Source: Sediminibacterium sp. TEGAF015 (GTDB taxonomy: Bacteria > Bacteroidota > Bacteroidia > Chitinophagales > Chitinophagaceae). From it: a stretch of 64,000 nucleotides of DNA. Location: contig NZ_AP026683.1 in NCBI RefSeq assembly GCF_025997995.1, forward strand, positions 2,666,501-2,730,500. The letters run 5' to 3'. The position numbers and the translations under genes are program-made. Shown piece by piece: positions 37,021 through 46,936 of the stretch (position 1 is its first letter; each line of letters begins with the position of its first letter). The notes under the pieces are model-generated. The model did not search any database. It had not been told where the DNA came from and saw nothing but the letters and a program-made list of their open reading frames with translations.

Positions 37021-37025
37021 TGGAT

Positions 37026-37053
37026 TAAGGGGGAAACCGAACCAAACCCCTTA
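37026..37053 (+). other. Inverted repeat in the nuoA-nuoB gap
   Basis: TAAGGGG (37026-37032) and CCCCTTA (37047-37053) form a perfect 7-bp stem with a 14-base loop. The gap of 83 bases is the longest in the operon; elsewhere genes lie 3-43 bases apart. There is no T-run, so it may be an mRNA processing or stability element rather than a terminator. Confidence 0.45.
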
Positions 37054-37103
37054 GTAGCTGTTCTATACGTTAAACAGGATTATAACTATTAATATTCAGT
37101 ATT

Positions 37104-37694
37104 ATGTCACGTCCGGTAAGATTCAATATACATCCAAAAGAGGCGCAAATTGCCGATTCAATCACTTATGTTAATGCGCCTGAAGGGTACGGTGGAGAAG
37201 GATTTTTTACTACCAAGCTAAGTGATGTGGTAGGATTGGCACGTAAGAACTCTCTTTGGCCAATGCCTTATGCAACTTCCTGCTGTGGTATCGAGTTCAT
37301 GGCCACTGCTGCTTCTCACTATGATTTGTCCAGATTTGGTGCGGAAAGAATGAGTCATTCACCCCGTCAGTGCGATTTGCTAATGGTAATGGGAACCATT
37401 GCAAAAAAAATGGGTCCTGTATTACGTCAGGTTTACCTGCAAATGGCCGAGCCCCGCTGGGTAATGGCTGTTGGAGCCTGTGCTTCCAGTGGTGGAATTT
37501 TTGATACATACAGTGTTTTACAAGGCATTGACCAAGTAATCCCTGTTGATGTATATGTACCTGGATGTCCACCCAGACCAGAAGCGATTTTAGACGGATT
37601 CATGAAAATCCAGGAACTGGTTGGTCAGGAGAGCATCAGAAGAAGAAACAGTGATCATTATAAAGCATTATTGAACGGCTACGGAATACAATAA
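37104..37694 (+). CDS. nuoB: NADH-quinone oxidoreductase subunit B
   Basis: Carries the N2 [4Fe-4S] cluster, the last electron carrier before quinone. The 196-residue protein has the tandem cysteines Cys60-Cys61 (TSCCGIEF), the third cysteine in [11 protein letters not shown] and the fourth in [11 protein letters not shown]. Length is normal. It is followed after 4 bases by nuoC. Confidence 0.97.
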   Translation: MSRPVRFNIHPKEAQIADSITYVNAPEGYGGEGFFTTKLSDVVGLARKNSLWPMPYATSCCGIEFMATAASHYDLSRFGAERMSHSPRQCDLLMVMGTIAKKMGPVLRQVYLQMAEPRWVMAVGACASSGGIFDTYSVLQGIDQVIPVDVYVPGCPPRPEAILDGFMKIQELVGQESIRRRNSDHYKALLNGYGIQ

Positions 37695-37698
37695 TATT

Positions 37699-38205
37699 AT
37701 GGCAATCAGCAACGAATATATCCAGCAAAAGCTTACTGAAAAGTTTGGAGATCAGGTCTTCAACTTTGAAGAAACCTATGGTATGCTTTCTTTTGAAGCG
37801 CCCAAGGATTTCAACTTAAAAGTAATGCAGTACCTATACGATGAACCAAGCCTTGGATTTCAGTTTTTAACTGATTTGTGTGCAGTGAATTATCCTGATG
37901 ACGCAGGAAGGGAATTGGCGGTTGTTTATCACTTACACAATCTTGTAGAAAATACGCGTATCCGTTTTAAAGTATTTACTTCTATTGCAACACCAGACGT
38001 TTTCACCGCTTCTCAATTGTTCTCTTCGGCCAACTGGATGGAAAGAGAAACCTATGATTTCTTCGGAGTAAATTTTGTGGGACATCCCAATCTTAAACGC
38101 ATTTTGAATGTGGATGAGATGGATTATTTCCCTTTAAGAAAAGAATATCCTCTGGAAGATCAAACTAGAATTGACAAAGACGACGAAATGTTTGGACGCG
38201 GATAA
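37699..38205 (+). CDS. nuoC: NADH-quinone oxidoreductase subunit C
   Basis: Peripheral-arm subunit (30-kDa type). The 168-residue protein has the family signature WMERETYDFFGVNFVGHPNLKR-type region (residues about 113-135) and ends RKEYPLEDQTR. It is a separate gene, not fused with nuoD as in E. coli. Confidence 0.95.
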   Translation: MAISNEYIQQKLTEKFGDQVFNFEETYGMLSFEAPKDFNLKVMQYLYDEPSLGFQFLTDLCAVNYPDDAGRELAVVYHLHNLVENTRIRFKVFTSIATPDVFTASQLFSSANWMERETYDFFGVNFVGHPNLKRILNVDEMDYFPLRKEYPLEDQTRIDKDDEMFGRG

Positions 38206-38215
38206 AATTTAAAAC

Positions 38216-39439
38216 ATGAGTGATCACAATATAACATTAGCAGAAGACGCGATTGAGCGGAAAACAACAACCATCAATCTGGGACCCACCCACCCAGCAA
38301 CGCACGGTGTATTTCAGAACATCATGGAGCTGGATGGTGAAAGAGTAGTGTCTAGTGAGCAAACAGTGGGTTATATCCACCGTGCTTTTGAAAAGTTAGC
38401 CGAGAGAAGACCGCTCTATCAGGTTACTCCTATCACAGATCGTTTAAATTATTGTAGTAGTCCCATCAATAATATGGGATGGCATTTAACCTGTGAAAAA
38501 TTACTGGGAGTTCAAACACCAAAGCGTGTTGATTATCTGCGTGTGATCATTATGGAATTGGCTAGAATTGCGGATCACCTGATCTGCAACTCCATTGTTG
38601 GGGTAGACTCTGGTGCATTTACCGGATTCTTGTATGTAATGCAGTACCGTGAATTAATTTATGAAATATATGAAGAAGTATGTGGGTCCCGTCTTACTAC
38701 TAATATTGGGCGTATTGGCGGCTTTGAGAGGAATTTCTCAAATACAGCGTTTACGAAACTCGAGAAATTCTTAAAAGAGTACCCAGTTGCTTTAGGTGAA
38801 TTGGAAAGCCTGTTAACCAGAAACAGAATCTTTATGGAACGTACCATTGGTGGCGGTCCTATCAGTGCAGAACGTGCATTGAATTATGGTTTTACAGGTC
38901 CCAACTTAAGAGCAGCTGGTGTAGATTACGATGTACGCGTTCATACTCCCTACAGTAGCTATCAGGATTTTGAATTTGATATTCCGGTAGGAAAAACCGG
39001 AGACAACTATGATCGCTTCCTGGTAAGAAATGCAGAAATGTGGCAGAGTATGCGCATTATTCAGCAGGCATACAATAAAATTCAGGAATTCAAAGGAACA
39101 GAAGCAGAAGTATATCATGCAGATGTACCTGAATATTATCTTCCCAAGAAAGAAGATGTGTACACAAAAATGGAGGCATTAATCTGGCACTTCAAAATTA
39201 TCATGGGTGAAGTAGATATGCCCAAAGGGGAAGTATATCAAGCAGTAGAAGGCGGCAATGGTGAGTTAGGATTCTATTTGATCAGTGATGGAGGAAGAAC
39301 GCCGTTCAGACTACATTTCCGCAGACCTTGCTTTATTTACTATCAGGCTTATCCTGAGTTGGTAAAAGACAGCATGTTGTCTGATGCCATTTTAACCATG
39401 AGTAGTTTAAACCTGATTGCAGGTGAATTGGATGCTTAA
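38216..39439 (+). CDS. nuoD: NADH-quinone oxidoreductase subunit D
   Basis: The 49-kDa-type subunit that forms the quinone site with NuoB. The 407-residue protein has the signature LGPTHPATHGVFQ near the N-terminus, RGEE-like loop as GYIHRAFEKLAERR, and the C-terminal GGRTPFRLHFRRPCF. Length is normal for an unfused NuoD. Neighbours nuoC and nuoE lie 10 and 11 bases away. Confidence 0.97.
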   Translation: MSDHNITLAEDAIERKTTTINLGPTHPATHGVFQNIMELDGERVVSSEQTVGYIHRAFEKLAERRPLYQVTPITDRLNYCSSPINNMGWHLTCEKLLGVQTPKRVDYLRVIIMELARIADHLICNSIVGVDSGAFTGFLYVMQYRELIYEIYEEVCGSRLTTNIGRIGGFERNFSNTAFTKLEKFLKEYPVALGELESLLTRNRIFMERTIGGGPISAERALNYGFTGPNLRAAGVDYDVRVHTPYSSYQDFEFDIPVGKTGDNYDRFLVRNAEMWQSMRIIQQAYNKIQEFKGTEAEVYHADVPEYYLPKKEDVYTKMEALIWHFKIIMGEVDMPKGEVYQAVEGGNGELGFYLISDGGRTPFRLHFRRPCFIYYQAYPELVKDSMLSDAILTMSSLNLIAGELDA

Positions 39440-39450
39440 TAAAAGAAGCT

Positions 39451-39951
39451 ATGACTAAGTTTAATGATGAACAACTGAAAGAGTTTAACCGCTTGGTAGC
39501 TCGTTATCCGGAAGGAAAACAAAAGAGTGCTTTATTGCCTGTACTGCATTTGGCACAGGAAAGCTTTGGTGGATGGTTAAGTGCTGAAACCATGGATTAT
39601 GTGGCAGAACTGTTGAGCATTACTCCAATTGAAGTGTATGAAGTGGCTACTTTCTACAGCATGTACAATTTAAAACCTGTTGGTAAATATATGTTCGAAG
39701 TTTGCCAGACAGGACCATGTATGGTTAACGGATGTGACGACATTATTGAATATATTGGAACCAAACTGGGAATTAAACCAGGGGAAACCACAGCAGACGG
39801 AATGTTTACCCTGAAGACTGTAGAATGTTTGGGTGCATGTGGTTATGCGCCAATGATGCAGATGGGAAAACACTTTCGTGAGCATTTAACCAAAGAAAGA
39901 GTAGACGCCATTATTGATGAATGCAGAAAAAATGCTGCCGCAAATTATTAA
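39451..39951 (+). CDS. nuoE: NADH-quinone oxidoreductase subunit E
   Basis: The 24-kDa-type subunit with the N1a [2Fe-2S] cluster. The 166-residue protein has a thioredoxin-like fold and the four cysteine ligands in CQTGPCMVNG and ECLGACGYAPMMQ. It is separated by 3 bases from nuoF, with which it forms the NADH-dehydrogenase tip of complex I. Confidence 0.95.
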   Translation: MTKFNDEQLKEFNRLVARYPEGKQKSALLPVLHLAQESFGGWLSAETMDYVAELLSITPIEVYEVATFYSMYNLKPVGKYMFEVCQTGPCMVNGCDDIIEYIGTKLGIKPGETTADGMFTLKTVECLGACGYAPMMQMGKHFREHLTKERVDAIIDECRKNAAANY

Positions 39952-39954
39952 GAT

Positions 39955-41307
39955 ATGGGTGTAAAATTATTATTAGAAAAAGCGCATGTGCCTGGTATCC
40001 GATACTTTGAAACCTATCGAAAAGAAGGCGGATACCGTGCGGTAGAAAAAGCTTTGAAACAATTGGATCCCGCATCCATTGTGGAAGAAGTAAAGAAAAG
40101 CGGACTTCGCGGAAGAGGTGGTGCCGGTTTCCCTGCGGGAATGAAATGGAGCTTTATTGCCAAGCCTGAAGGGGTGCCAAGACACCTGGTTTGTAATGCA
40201 GACGAAAGTGAGCCGGGAACCTTTAAGGATCGTTATCTGATGGAGTTTATTCCTCATTTGCTAATTGAAGGCTTAATTGTTTCTTCATTCGCATTGGGAA
40301 GTAACGATACCTATATTTATATCCGTGGTGAATACGCATGGATTGTAGACATTCTAGAGCAGGCAATTGAAGAAGCCAAAGCCAATGGTTTCTTAGGAAA
40401 AAATATTTTAGGTACAGGCTTCGATTGTAATATCTATGTTCAGAGAGGAGCAGGTGCATATATCTGTGGGGAAGAGACAGCTTTGATTGAATCATTGGAA
40501 GGTAAAAGAGGAAATCCAAGAATTAAACCTCCATTCCCTGCGATTGAAGGTTTGTGGAGAAGACCAACAGTAGTGAACAACGTAGAAACCCTGGCAGCAG
40601 TGGTTCCTATCATCAATATGGGTGGAGATGAATATGCTAAAATTGGTGTAGGCCGTTCTACCGGAACCAAACTGATTTCTGCCTGCGGTAATATCAATAA
40701 GCCCGGTGTGTATGAAATTGATATGACCATTTCTGTAGAAGAGTTTATTTATTCTGATGAATATTGCGGAGGTATTGCTAACGGAAAAAGATTGAAAGCC
40801 TGTATACCTGGAGGATCATCTGTTCCTATTTTACCTGCCAATCTTTTATTGAAAACAGCTAAGGGCGAAACCCGTTACATGAACTATGAAAGTTTAAGTG
40901 ATGGCGGTTTTGCAACAGGATCTATGATGGGATCAGGTGGATTTATTGTATTGGACGAAGACCAGTGTATTGTTAAAAACACCTACACATTGGCTCGTTT
41001 CTATCGCCATGAAAGTTGCGGTCAGTGTTCACCCTGTCGTGAAGGAACCGGATGGATGGAAAAAATTCTGAAGAACATTGATACCGGCAAAGGTAAGATG
41101 AGTGATATTGATTTGTTATGGGATATTCAACGCAAGATTGAAGGAAATACCATCTGTCCTTTGGGAGACGCTGCTGCATGGCCGGTAGCAGCTGCCATTA
41201 GACATTTCAGAGATGAATTTGAATGGCATGTGAATCATCCTGAAGAAGCACAAAAAAGAAATTATGGATTGGCGCATTATGCAGATCCTATTCATGTACC
41301 AGCTTAA
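39955..41307 (+). CDS. nuoF: NADH-quinone oxidoreductase subunit F
   Basis: Binds NADH and FMN and the N3 [4Fe-4S] cluster. The 450-residue protein has the glycine-rich NADH/FMN motif GLRGRGGAGFPAGMKW, the acidic NADESEPGTFKDR loop, GAGAYICGEETALIES, and the cluster motif ESCGQCSPCREGTGW with the fourth Cys in NTICPLGDAAAWP. Length is normal. Confidence 0.97.
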   Translation: MGVKLLLEKAHVPGIRYFETYRKEGGYRAVEKALKQLDPASIVEEVKKSGLRGRGGAGFPAGMKWSFIAKPEGVPRHLVCNADESEPGTFKDRYLMEFIPHLLIEGLIVSSFALGSNDTYIYIRGEYAWIVDILEQAIEEAKANGFLGKNILGTGFDCNIYVQRGAGAYICGEETALIESLEGKRGNPRIKPPFPAIEGLWRRPTVVNNVETLAAVVPIINMGGDEYAKIGVGRSTGTKLISACGNINKPGVYEIDMTISVEEFIYSDEYCGGIANGKRLKACIPGGSSVPILPANLLLKTAKGETRYMNYESLSDGGFATGSMMGSGGFIVLDEDQCIVKNTYTLARFYRHESCGQCSPCREGTGWMEKILKNIDTGKGKMSDIDLLWDIQRKIEGNTICPLGDAAAWPVAAAIRHFRDEFEWHVNHPEEAQKRNYGLAHYADPIHVPA

Positions 41308-41314
41308 TTAAGTT

Positions 41315-42412
41315 ATGTCTGAACAACCATTATTTAAAGTAACCATCGACAATATCACGGTAGAAGTGCCTGCGGGAACTACTATCCTGAATGCGGCGCG
41401 TAAGATTGGCGGCGATGTTGCTCCCCCTGCTATGTGTTATTACAGCAAACTGGAAGGCAGTGGTGGTAAGTGCAGAACCTGTTTGGTAGAAGTAAGCAAA
41501 GGATCTGAGAAAGATCCAAGACCTATGCCTAAACTCGTTGCTAGCTGTCGCACAACTGTAATGGATGGAATGGAAGTTAAAAATATTACGAGTGACCGCG
41601 TAATGGATGCACGTAGTGGTGTGGTGGAATTTTTATTAATCAATCACCCATTGGATTGTCCAGTCTGTGATCAGGCCGGTGAATGTCACTTGCAGGATCT
41701 TAGCTACGAGCATGGCAAAGCGGGTACCCGTTATGAGTTCCAGCGCAGAACATTCAAGAAGCACGATTTAGGTGACAAAATTCAATTGCATATGACGCGT
41801 TGTATTCTTTGTTACCGTTGCGTATTTACAGCAGATCAGTTGACTGGAAAGAGAGAGCATGGCGTATTAGACAGAGGAGATCACGCAGAAATTGCTACCT
41901 ATATTGAGAAAAATTTAGACAATGAATTTATTGGAAACGTCATTGATGTTTGTCCGGTAGGTGCATTGACAGATAAAACATTCCGTTTCAAAAACAGGGT
42001 GTGGTTCTTAAAACCAATGGATGCGCACAGAGACTGTCCTACTTGTAGCGGTAAAGTAACGCTTTGGAACAGAGGAGATGAAGTATTCAGGGTTACTGCA
42101 CGCAAAGATCAGTGGGGTGAAGTGGAAGACTGGATTTGTAATACTTGCAGATTCGATAAGAAACAGACCAGTGATTGGGTAATTGAAGGACCCAGACTGA
42201 TTGACCGTCACTCAGTCATTTCTCAGGGTCACTATGCAGGTAATGTGGGTACACACAAACCAAAAGAAACTTTTGAAGCAGTGCATGCTGGTCGCCAGCC
42301 TAAGTTGCTCATGGATATTCATAGCGTTAGCGAAGTGAACAAGCCTGAAATTACTTTGAGCAAATTAGACAGACCTGCACATTCAACTGACTTTACATCG
42401 AATAAAGACTAA
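41315..42412 (+). CDS. nuoG: NADH-quinone oxidoreductase subunit G, short form
   Basis: Carries the iron-sulphur chain of the peripheral arm. The 365-residue protein has the [2Fe-2S] ligands Cys41, 53, 56 and 78, the His/Cys [4Fe-4S] set His111, Cys115, 118 and 124, and a further [4Fe-4S] set Cys163, 166, 169 and 213. It then has two extra C-x2-C pairs (241/244 and 275/278), where a fourth cluster or a zinc ribbon could sit. The large molybdopterin-like domain of typical NuoG (over 680 residues) is missing. The stop is followed after 12 bases by nuoH and no remnant is seen, so the short form is native. Some Bacteroidota have such short NuoG proteins. Confidence 0.93.
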   Translation: MSEQPLFKVTIDNITVEVPAGTTILNAARKIGGDVAPPAMCYYSKLEGSGGKCRTCLVEVSKGSEKDPRPMPKLVASCRTTVMDGMEVKNITSDRVMDARSGVVEFLLINHPLDCPVCDQAGECHLQDLSYEHGKAGTRYEFQRRTFKKHDLGDKIQLHMTRCILCYRCVFTADQLTGKREHGVLDRGDHAEIATYIEKNLDNEFIGNVIDVCPVGALTDKTFRFKNRVWFLKPMDAHRDCPTCSGKVTLWNRGDEVFRVTARKDQWGEVEDWICNTCRFDKKQTSDWVIEGPRLIDRHSVISQGHYAGNVGTHKPKETFEAVHAGRQPKLLMDIHSVSEVNKPEITLSKLDRPAHSTDFTSNKD

Positions 42413-42424
42413 TAAACCAGAAGC

Positions 42425-43474
42425 ATGACACTATTGGCCTTAGATTGGATATTAATGCTGGAAAAACTAATCCTGATTGCGATTATTGTTTTCGCCAGTT
42501 TGGGCATTGCCCTTTATACTACGTTTTCTGAACGTAAAGTAGCGGCAGTATTGCAAGACAGACCAGGTCCGAACCGTGCGGGTCCAATGGGTTTATTACA
42601 ACCTTTGGCGGATGGTTTGAAGTTGATCATGAAAGAAGAAATCATTCCGAATTCAGCCAATAAAGCCTTGTTTATTTTAGGACCGGCTATGGCAATGACA
42701 GCGGCGCTGATGACCTGTGCGGTTATTCCATGGAGTAGTTCTGTAGAATTATTCGGAAGAAAAATTGATTTGCAGATTGCTGACATCAATATCGGAATTC
42801 TGTATGTGTTTGGAGTAGTGAGTATGGGCGTGTATGGTATCATGATTGGTGGATGGGCATCCAATAACAAGTTTTCCCTGATGGCTGCATTGCGCGGAGC
42901 CTCTCAGGCTATTAGTTATGAGCTGGCCATGGGCCTTTCATTGATTGCTGTTCTGATGCTTTCAGGGTCATTGAGTTTAAAAACAATTGTTGATCAGCAA
43001 ATGGCACCGGGTGCTTGGTGGAATATTGTATATCAGCCACTAGGTTTCTTATTGTTTTTCATTTGTGCCATGGCAGAATGTAACAGAACGCCTTTCGATT
43101 TGCCTGAAGCAGAAAACGAATTGAACATGGGGTACCATCAGGAGTATTCATCTATGAAACTTGGGTTTTATCTTTTTGCAGAATACGTAAACATGATTAT
43201 GAGTAGTGCGGTTATGGCCAGCCTGTATTTTGGTGGTTACGATATTCCATTCCTGGATGAATCTACCTTGGCGCCGAATATGGCAGCGATTTTGGGCGTG
43301 TTGTCATTGCTTACCAAGATTGTGATTTTCTTATTCCTGTTCATGTGGATTCGCTGGACCATTCCAAGATTCAGATACGATCAGCTAATGAACCTGGGTT
43401 GGAAAAAATTAATACCACTTGCTTTGTTGAATATGTTGGCAACAGGTGCAGTGATTTTGTGGCAGCAGGGATAA
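42425..43474 (+). CDS. nuoH: NADH-quinone oxidoreductase subunit H
   Basis: Membrane subunit that joins the quinone site to the proton channels. The 349-residue protein has about eight transmembrane segments and the conserved loops ERKVAAVLQDRPGPNRAG (residues about 36-54), AECNRTPFDLPEAENEL and FLFMWIRWTIPRFRYDQLM. Length is normal. Confidence 0.97.
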   Translation: MTLLALDWILMLEKLILIAIIVFASLGIALYTTFSERKVAAVLQDRPGPNRAGPMGLLQPLADGLKLIMKEEIIPNSANKALFILGPAMAMTAALMTCAVIPWSSSVELFGRKIDLQIADINIGILYVFGVVSMGVYGIMIGGWASNNKFSLMAALRGASQAISYELAMGLSLIAVLMLSGSLSLKTIVDQQMAPGAWWNIVYQPLGFLLFFICAMAECNRTPFDLPEAENELNMGYHQEYSSMKLGFYLFAEYVNMIMSSAVMASLYFGGYDIPFLDESTLAPNMAAILGVLSLLTKIVIFLFLFMWIRWTIPRFRYDQLMNLGWKKLIPLALLNMLATGAVILWQQG

Positions 43475-43517
43475 AACCAAACATTTACATTTGTGAACCT
43501 TTTATATAAAAGATTAC

Positions 43518-44057
43518 ATGCAAGCTTTAACAAACAGAGTAAAACAAGTAAGTAGAGAGCCAATGAGCTTTATGGAGCGCATTTACTTGCCCAATATATT
43601 AAAGGGTATGGCTATTACTTTCAGCCATATTTTCAAGAAACAACCCACAATTCAATATCCTGAGCAAAAGCGTGAGTTCAGTCCTGTATTCAGAGGTCTG
43701 CACGTTTTAAACAGAGATGAAGAAGGAAGAGAGCGTTGTACAGCTTGCGGATTATGTGCTGTGGCTTGTCCAGCAGAAGCCATTACTATGGAAGCTGCGG
43801 AAAGAATGCCTGGTGAAGAGAACAAATACCGTGAAGAGAAATACGCAGCCAAATATGAAATCAATATGCTGCGTTGCATATTCTGTGGATTGTGTGAGGA
43901 AGCTTGTCCTAAAGATGCTATTTATTTAAGCGAAACATTTGCACCTGCTAATTTTACCAGAAAAGGCTTTATCTACGGAAAAGATGATTTATTGATTCCG
44001 GATAAGAACAAAGCTCCTGAGGAATACGCAGCAGCAAAAGGTGCAGCAAGAGTATAA
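43518..44057 (+). CDS. nuoI: NADH-quinone oxidoreductase subunit I
   Basis: Holds clusters N6a and N6b. The 179-residue protein has two ferredoxin motifs, CTACGLCAVACP and CIFCGLCEEACP, with the usual eight cysteines. It overlaps an open extension of nuoJ; the real nuoJ start is 31 bases after the nuoI stop. Confidence 0.96.
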   Translation: MQALTNRVKQVSREPMSFMERIYLPNILKGMAITFSHIFKKQPTIQYPEQKREFSPVFRGLHVLNRDEEGRERCTACGLCAVACPAEAITMEAAERMPGEENKYREEKYAAKYEINMLRCIFCGLCEEACPKDAIYLSETFAPANFTRKGFIYGKDDLLIPDKNKAPEEYAAAKGAARV

Positions 44058-44088
44058 TTATTTGCAAGGTTATAATACAATTAAACAG

Positions 44089-44592
44089 ATGGATACTTTA
44101 CAAATTTTGTTTTTTTTCTTAAGTGCGCTGGCCATATTCAGTGCCATCATGGTACTGGTAAGTAAGAACCCAGTGCACAGTGTGCTTTGGTTAATTGTGG
44201 TATTCTTTGCCATTTCAGGTCATTATATTTTGCTGAATGCACAGTTCCTGGCTATTGTGAACCTGATTGTGTATGCAGGGGCTATCATGGTATTGTTCCT
44301 GTTTGTAATCATGTTAATGAACCTGAATGCCGATACAGAACCTAGGAAAAACTGGTGGATGAAACTGGCCGGTGTAGTGTCAGGTGGTTGTTTTCTGATG
44401 GTAATGATTTCTCTGGTAAGACAGGCAACTGAGCTTTCCGGCAAAGCTGCTTTAATGAAGACTGGTGATATTGGATTGATCAAGAATTTGGGCAAGGCAT
44501 TGTTCAGTGACTTTGTTGTTCCATTTGAAATCAGCAGTGTACTTTTTTTAAGCGCCATGGTTGGTGCTGTAGTAATTGGTAAAAAAGACTAA
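44089..44592 (+). CDS. nuoJ: NADH-quinone oxidoreductase subunit J
   Basis: Small membrane subunit. The 167-residue protein has about five transmembrane segments, with the conserved region [23 protein letters not shown] and [21 protein letters not shown]. The frame is open upstream into nuoI; the ATG at 44089 ([10 protein letters not shown]) starts directly at the first segment and avoids the overlap. Confidence 0.93.
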   Translation: MDTLQILFFFLSALAIFSAIMVLVSKNPVHSVLWLIVVFFAISGHYILLNAQFLAIVNLIVYAGAIMVLFLFVIMLMNLNADTEPRKNWWMKLAGVVSGGCFLMVMISLVRQATELSGKAALMKTGDIGLIKNLGKALFSDFVVPFEISSVLFLSAMVGAVVIGKKD

Positions 44593-44609
44593 CCTATAAC
44601 AACGCAATT

Positions 44610-44945
44610 ATGCCTATACAATACTATATCTATTTTTCACTGGCTTTGTTTAGCATTGGTATTATTGGAGTCTTAACCAGACGCAATGCTATTATAGTTT
44701 TCATGTGCATAGAGTTGATGCTAAATGCAGTGAATCTGCTATTGGTTGCATTTTCCAAAATGCACCACGCAGCTGCTTTAACCAGCAATGCAGCAAGCAC
44801 TGCAGGGGTAGAAGGCCAGTTGTTTGTATTCTTTATTATGGTGGTAGCTGCAGCAGAAGTGAGTGTGGGCCTTGCCATTATTGTGATGCTGTATAGAAAT
44901 ACGCATTCTGTAGATATTAATTTCCTGAACCGATTGAAAAACTAG
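44610..44945 (+). CDS. nuoK: NADH-quinone oxidoreductase subunit K
   Basis: Small MrpC-like membrane subunit with two conserved membrane glutamates. The 111-residue protein has three transmembrane segments, with Glu in [16 protein letters not shown] and in [16 protein letters not shown]. Length is normal. Confidence 0.96.
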   Translation: MPIQYYIYFSLALFSIGIIGVLTRRNAIIVFMCIELMLNAVNLLLVAFSKMHHAAALTSNAASTAGVEGQLFVFFIMVVAAAEVSVGLAIIVMLYRNTHSVDINFLNRLKN

Positions 44946-44963
44946 CACCCGCAACTTAGTAAT

Positions 44964-46910
44964 ATGAGTAAAATTGCTTTTTTAGTCCCCTTGTTTCCCT
45001 TGCTGGGTTTCCTGATAAACGGATTAGGCAGACAGCGTCTGTCTAAATCTGCGGTAGGTATTGTTGGATCAGGTATGATCTTCCTGTCCTTTTTAACGTC
45101 CTGCTTTTTATTTGGACAGGTATATGGATTGGCAGCCAATAGCGGCGGTGCTCCTATCAACAGCGTAGTTACCTTGTTTAACTTTATACAGACTGAGGCA
45201 TTTACTATTCCTTTTGCCTTTCAGGTAGATCAGTTGTCAGTTTTGTTTCTGTTAATTATTACAGGTATTGGTTTCCTGATTCACTTGTATTCTACTGCAT
45301 ACATGAAAGAGGAAGCGCCTCATCATTTTGCACGATACTTCGCATATTTAAATCTTTTCGTCTTCTCTATGTTGTTGCTTGTAATGGGTAGCAACTATGT
45401 TATTATGTTTATTGGATGGGAAGGTGTTGGATTGTGTTCTTATTTATTAATTGGATACTGGTTTAAGAATGGTGATTACAGCTATGCTGCCAAGAAAGCC
45501 TTCATCATGAACCGAATTGGTGACCTTGGATTCTTGTTAGCGGTATTCTGGTTGATTTTTAAACTAGGCACTGTTAATTATACAGATGTATTTGCAGGTA
45601 TCAGTCAATTATCTTCTTTTGATATTACTGCTATTACCACTTTGCTGTTTGTTGGGGCAATGGGTAAGAGTGCTCAAATTCCTTTATACACCTGGTTGCC
45701 TGATGCAATGGCGGGTCCTACTCCGGTATCTGCATTAATACACGCCGCAACCATGGTAACTGCAGGTATTTACATGATTGCGAGAAGTAATATTCTTTAT
45801 ACCATGGCACCTGCTACACAAACATTAGTAGCCGTAATTGGATTGGCAACGGCCATATTTGCTGCAACGATTGCCTTGAAGCAAAACGATATTAAAAAAG
45901 TATTGGCTTACTCAACCGTAAGTCAGTTAGGGTATATGTTTTTGGGATTAGGCGTTGGTGCCTATACTGGAGCTGTGTTCCATGTAATGACCCATGCATT
46001 CTTTAAAGCTTTACTATTCTTGGGTGCAGGATCTGTGATTCATGCCATGCACCATGAACAGGATATCCGCAAAATGGGAAATTTAAAAAAGTACATGCCC
46101 ATTACGCATATCACATTCCTATTGGCTTGTTTGGCCATTGCAGGTATTCCTCCATTCTCCGGTTTCTTCTCTAAAGATGAAATACTGGTAGCTGCGTACA
46201 GTAGTAATCCCATCTTCTATTATATAGGTGTTGGCGGTGCATTAATGACCGCGTTTTACATGTTCCGTTTGTATACCCTTACTTTCCTTGGAAACTTCCG
46301 CGGTACACATGAGCAGGAACATCATTTACATGAAAGCCCTTCTGCTATGACTGTTCCGCTAATTGTATTAGCTGTTTTATCTGTAATAGGAGGTTTCATT
46401 GGAATACCTGCTGTATTTGCAGAAAACAAACATTGGTTGGCAGGATTCTTAGCGCCCATTTTTGCAGATTCTGCTAAGCAGGCAACAGCGCATCACTTAA
46501 GTCATTCCCAAGAATATATAATGATGGGAGTAGTAACAGTATTGATTATTGCTGTCATCACTTTTGCTGTAAAGTCTTATAAGAACTATCAGCAAAATGA
46601 AGCAGAAGAATCAGGACTAGGCAAAGTGCTATTGAATAAATGGTATGTAGATGAATTGTACAATGCTATTGTAGTAAATCCGTTGAATATGCTGGCCGGT
46701 GCATTAAAAGAAGTAGTAGAAAAGTCTGGTATTGACGGATTGGTGAATGGCGTAGGGAAGTTTATTGCCTACGGTTCCAGACAAGTACGTTTGATTCAAA
46801 GCGGACAGGTAGCAAGCTATCTGTTGATTATGATTTTATCGTTGGTTGTGTTTTTTATCGTATGGTTTAATGATTCAACCATCATTGGTTTTTTAAATAA
46901 ATTATTTTAA
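44964..46910 (+). CDS. nuoL: NADH-quinone oxidoreductase subunit L
   Basis: Largest antiporter-like proton channel of complex I. The 648-residue protein has about 15 transmembrane segments, with the conserved FIGWEGVGLCSYLLIGYW (glutamate), GAMGKSAQIPLYTWLPDAMAGPTPVSALIHAATMV and IKKVLAYSTVSQLGYMFLG regions, and a C-terminal extension that contains the long amphipathic helix and a final segment. Length is normal. Confidence 0.97.
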   Translation: MSKIAFLVPLFPLLGFLINGLGRQRLSKSAVGIVGSGMIFLSFLTSCFLFGQVYGLAANSGGAPINSVVTLFNFIQTEAFTIPFAFQVDQLSVLFLLIITGIGFLIHLYSTAYMKEEAPHHFARYFAYLNLFVFSMLLLVMGSNYVIMFIGWEGVGLCSYLLIGYWFKNGDYSYAAKKAFIMNRIGDLGFLLAVFWLIFKLGTVNYTDVFAGISQLSSFDITAITTLLFVGAMGKSAQIPLYTWLPDAMAGPTPVSALIHAATMVTAGIYMIARSNILYTMAPATQTLVAVIGLATAIFAATIALKQNDIKKVLAYSTVSQLGYMFLGLGVGAYTGAVFHVMTHAFFKALLFLGAGSVIHAMHHEQDIRKMGNLKKYMPITHITFLLACLAIAGIPPFSGFFSKDEILVAAYSSNPIFYYIGVGGALMTAFYMFRLYTLTFLGNFRGTHEQEHHLHESPSAMTVPLIVLAVLSVIGGFIGIPAVFAENKHWLAGFLAPIFADSAKQATAHHLSHSQEYIMMGVVTVLIIAVITFAVKSYKNYQQNEAEESGLGKVLLNKWYVDELYNAIVVNPLNMLAGALKEVVEKSGIDGLVNGVGKFIAYGSRQVRLIQSGQVASYLLIMILSLVVFFIVWFNDSTIIGFLNKLF

Positions 46911-46936
46911 TTCGTTCATCAAGTAGCTCTGCAATA

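Noticed and set aside
41315..42424. Short nuoG as a truncated or frameshifted gene
   Set aside because: nuoH begins 12 bases after the stop, no molybdopterin-domain sequence remains in any frame, and short NuoG proteins are known in the phylum.
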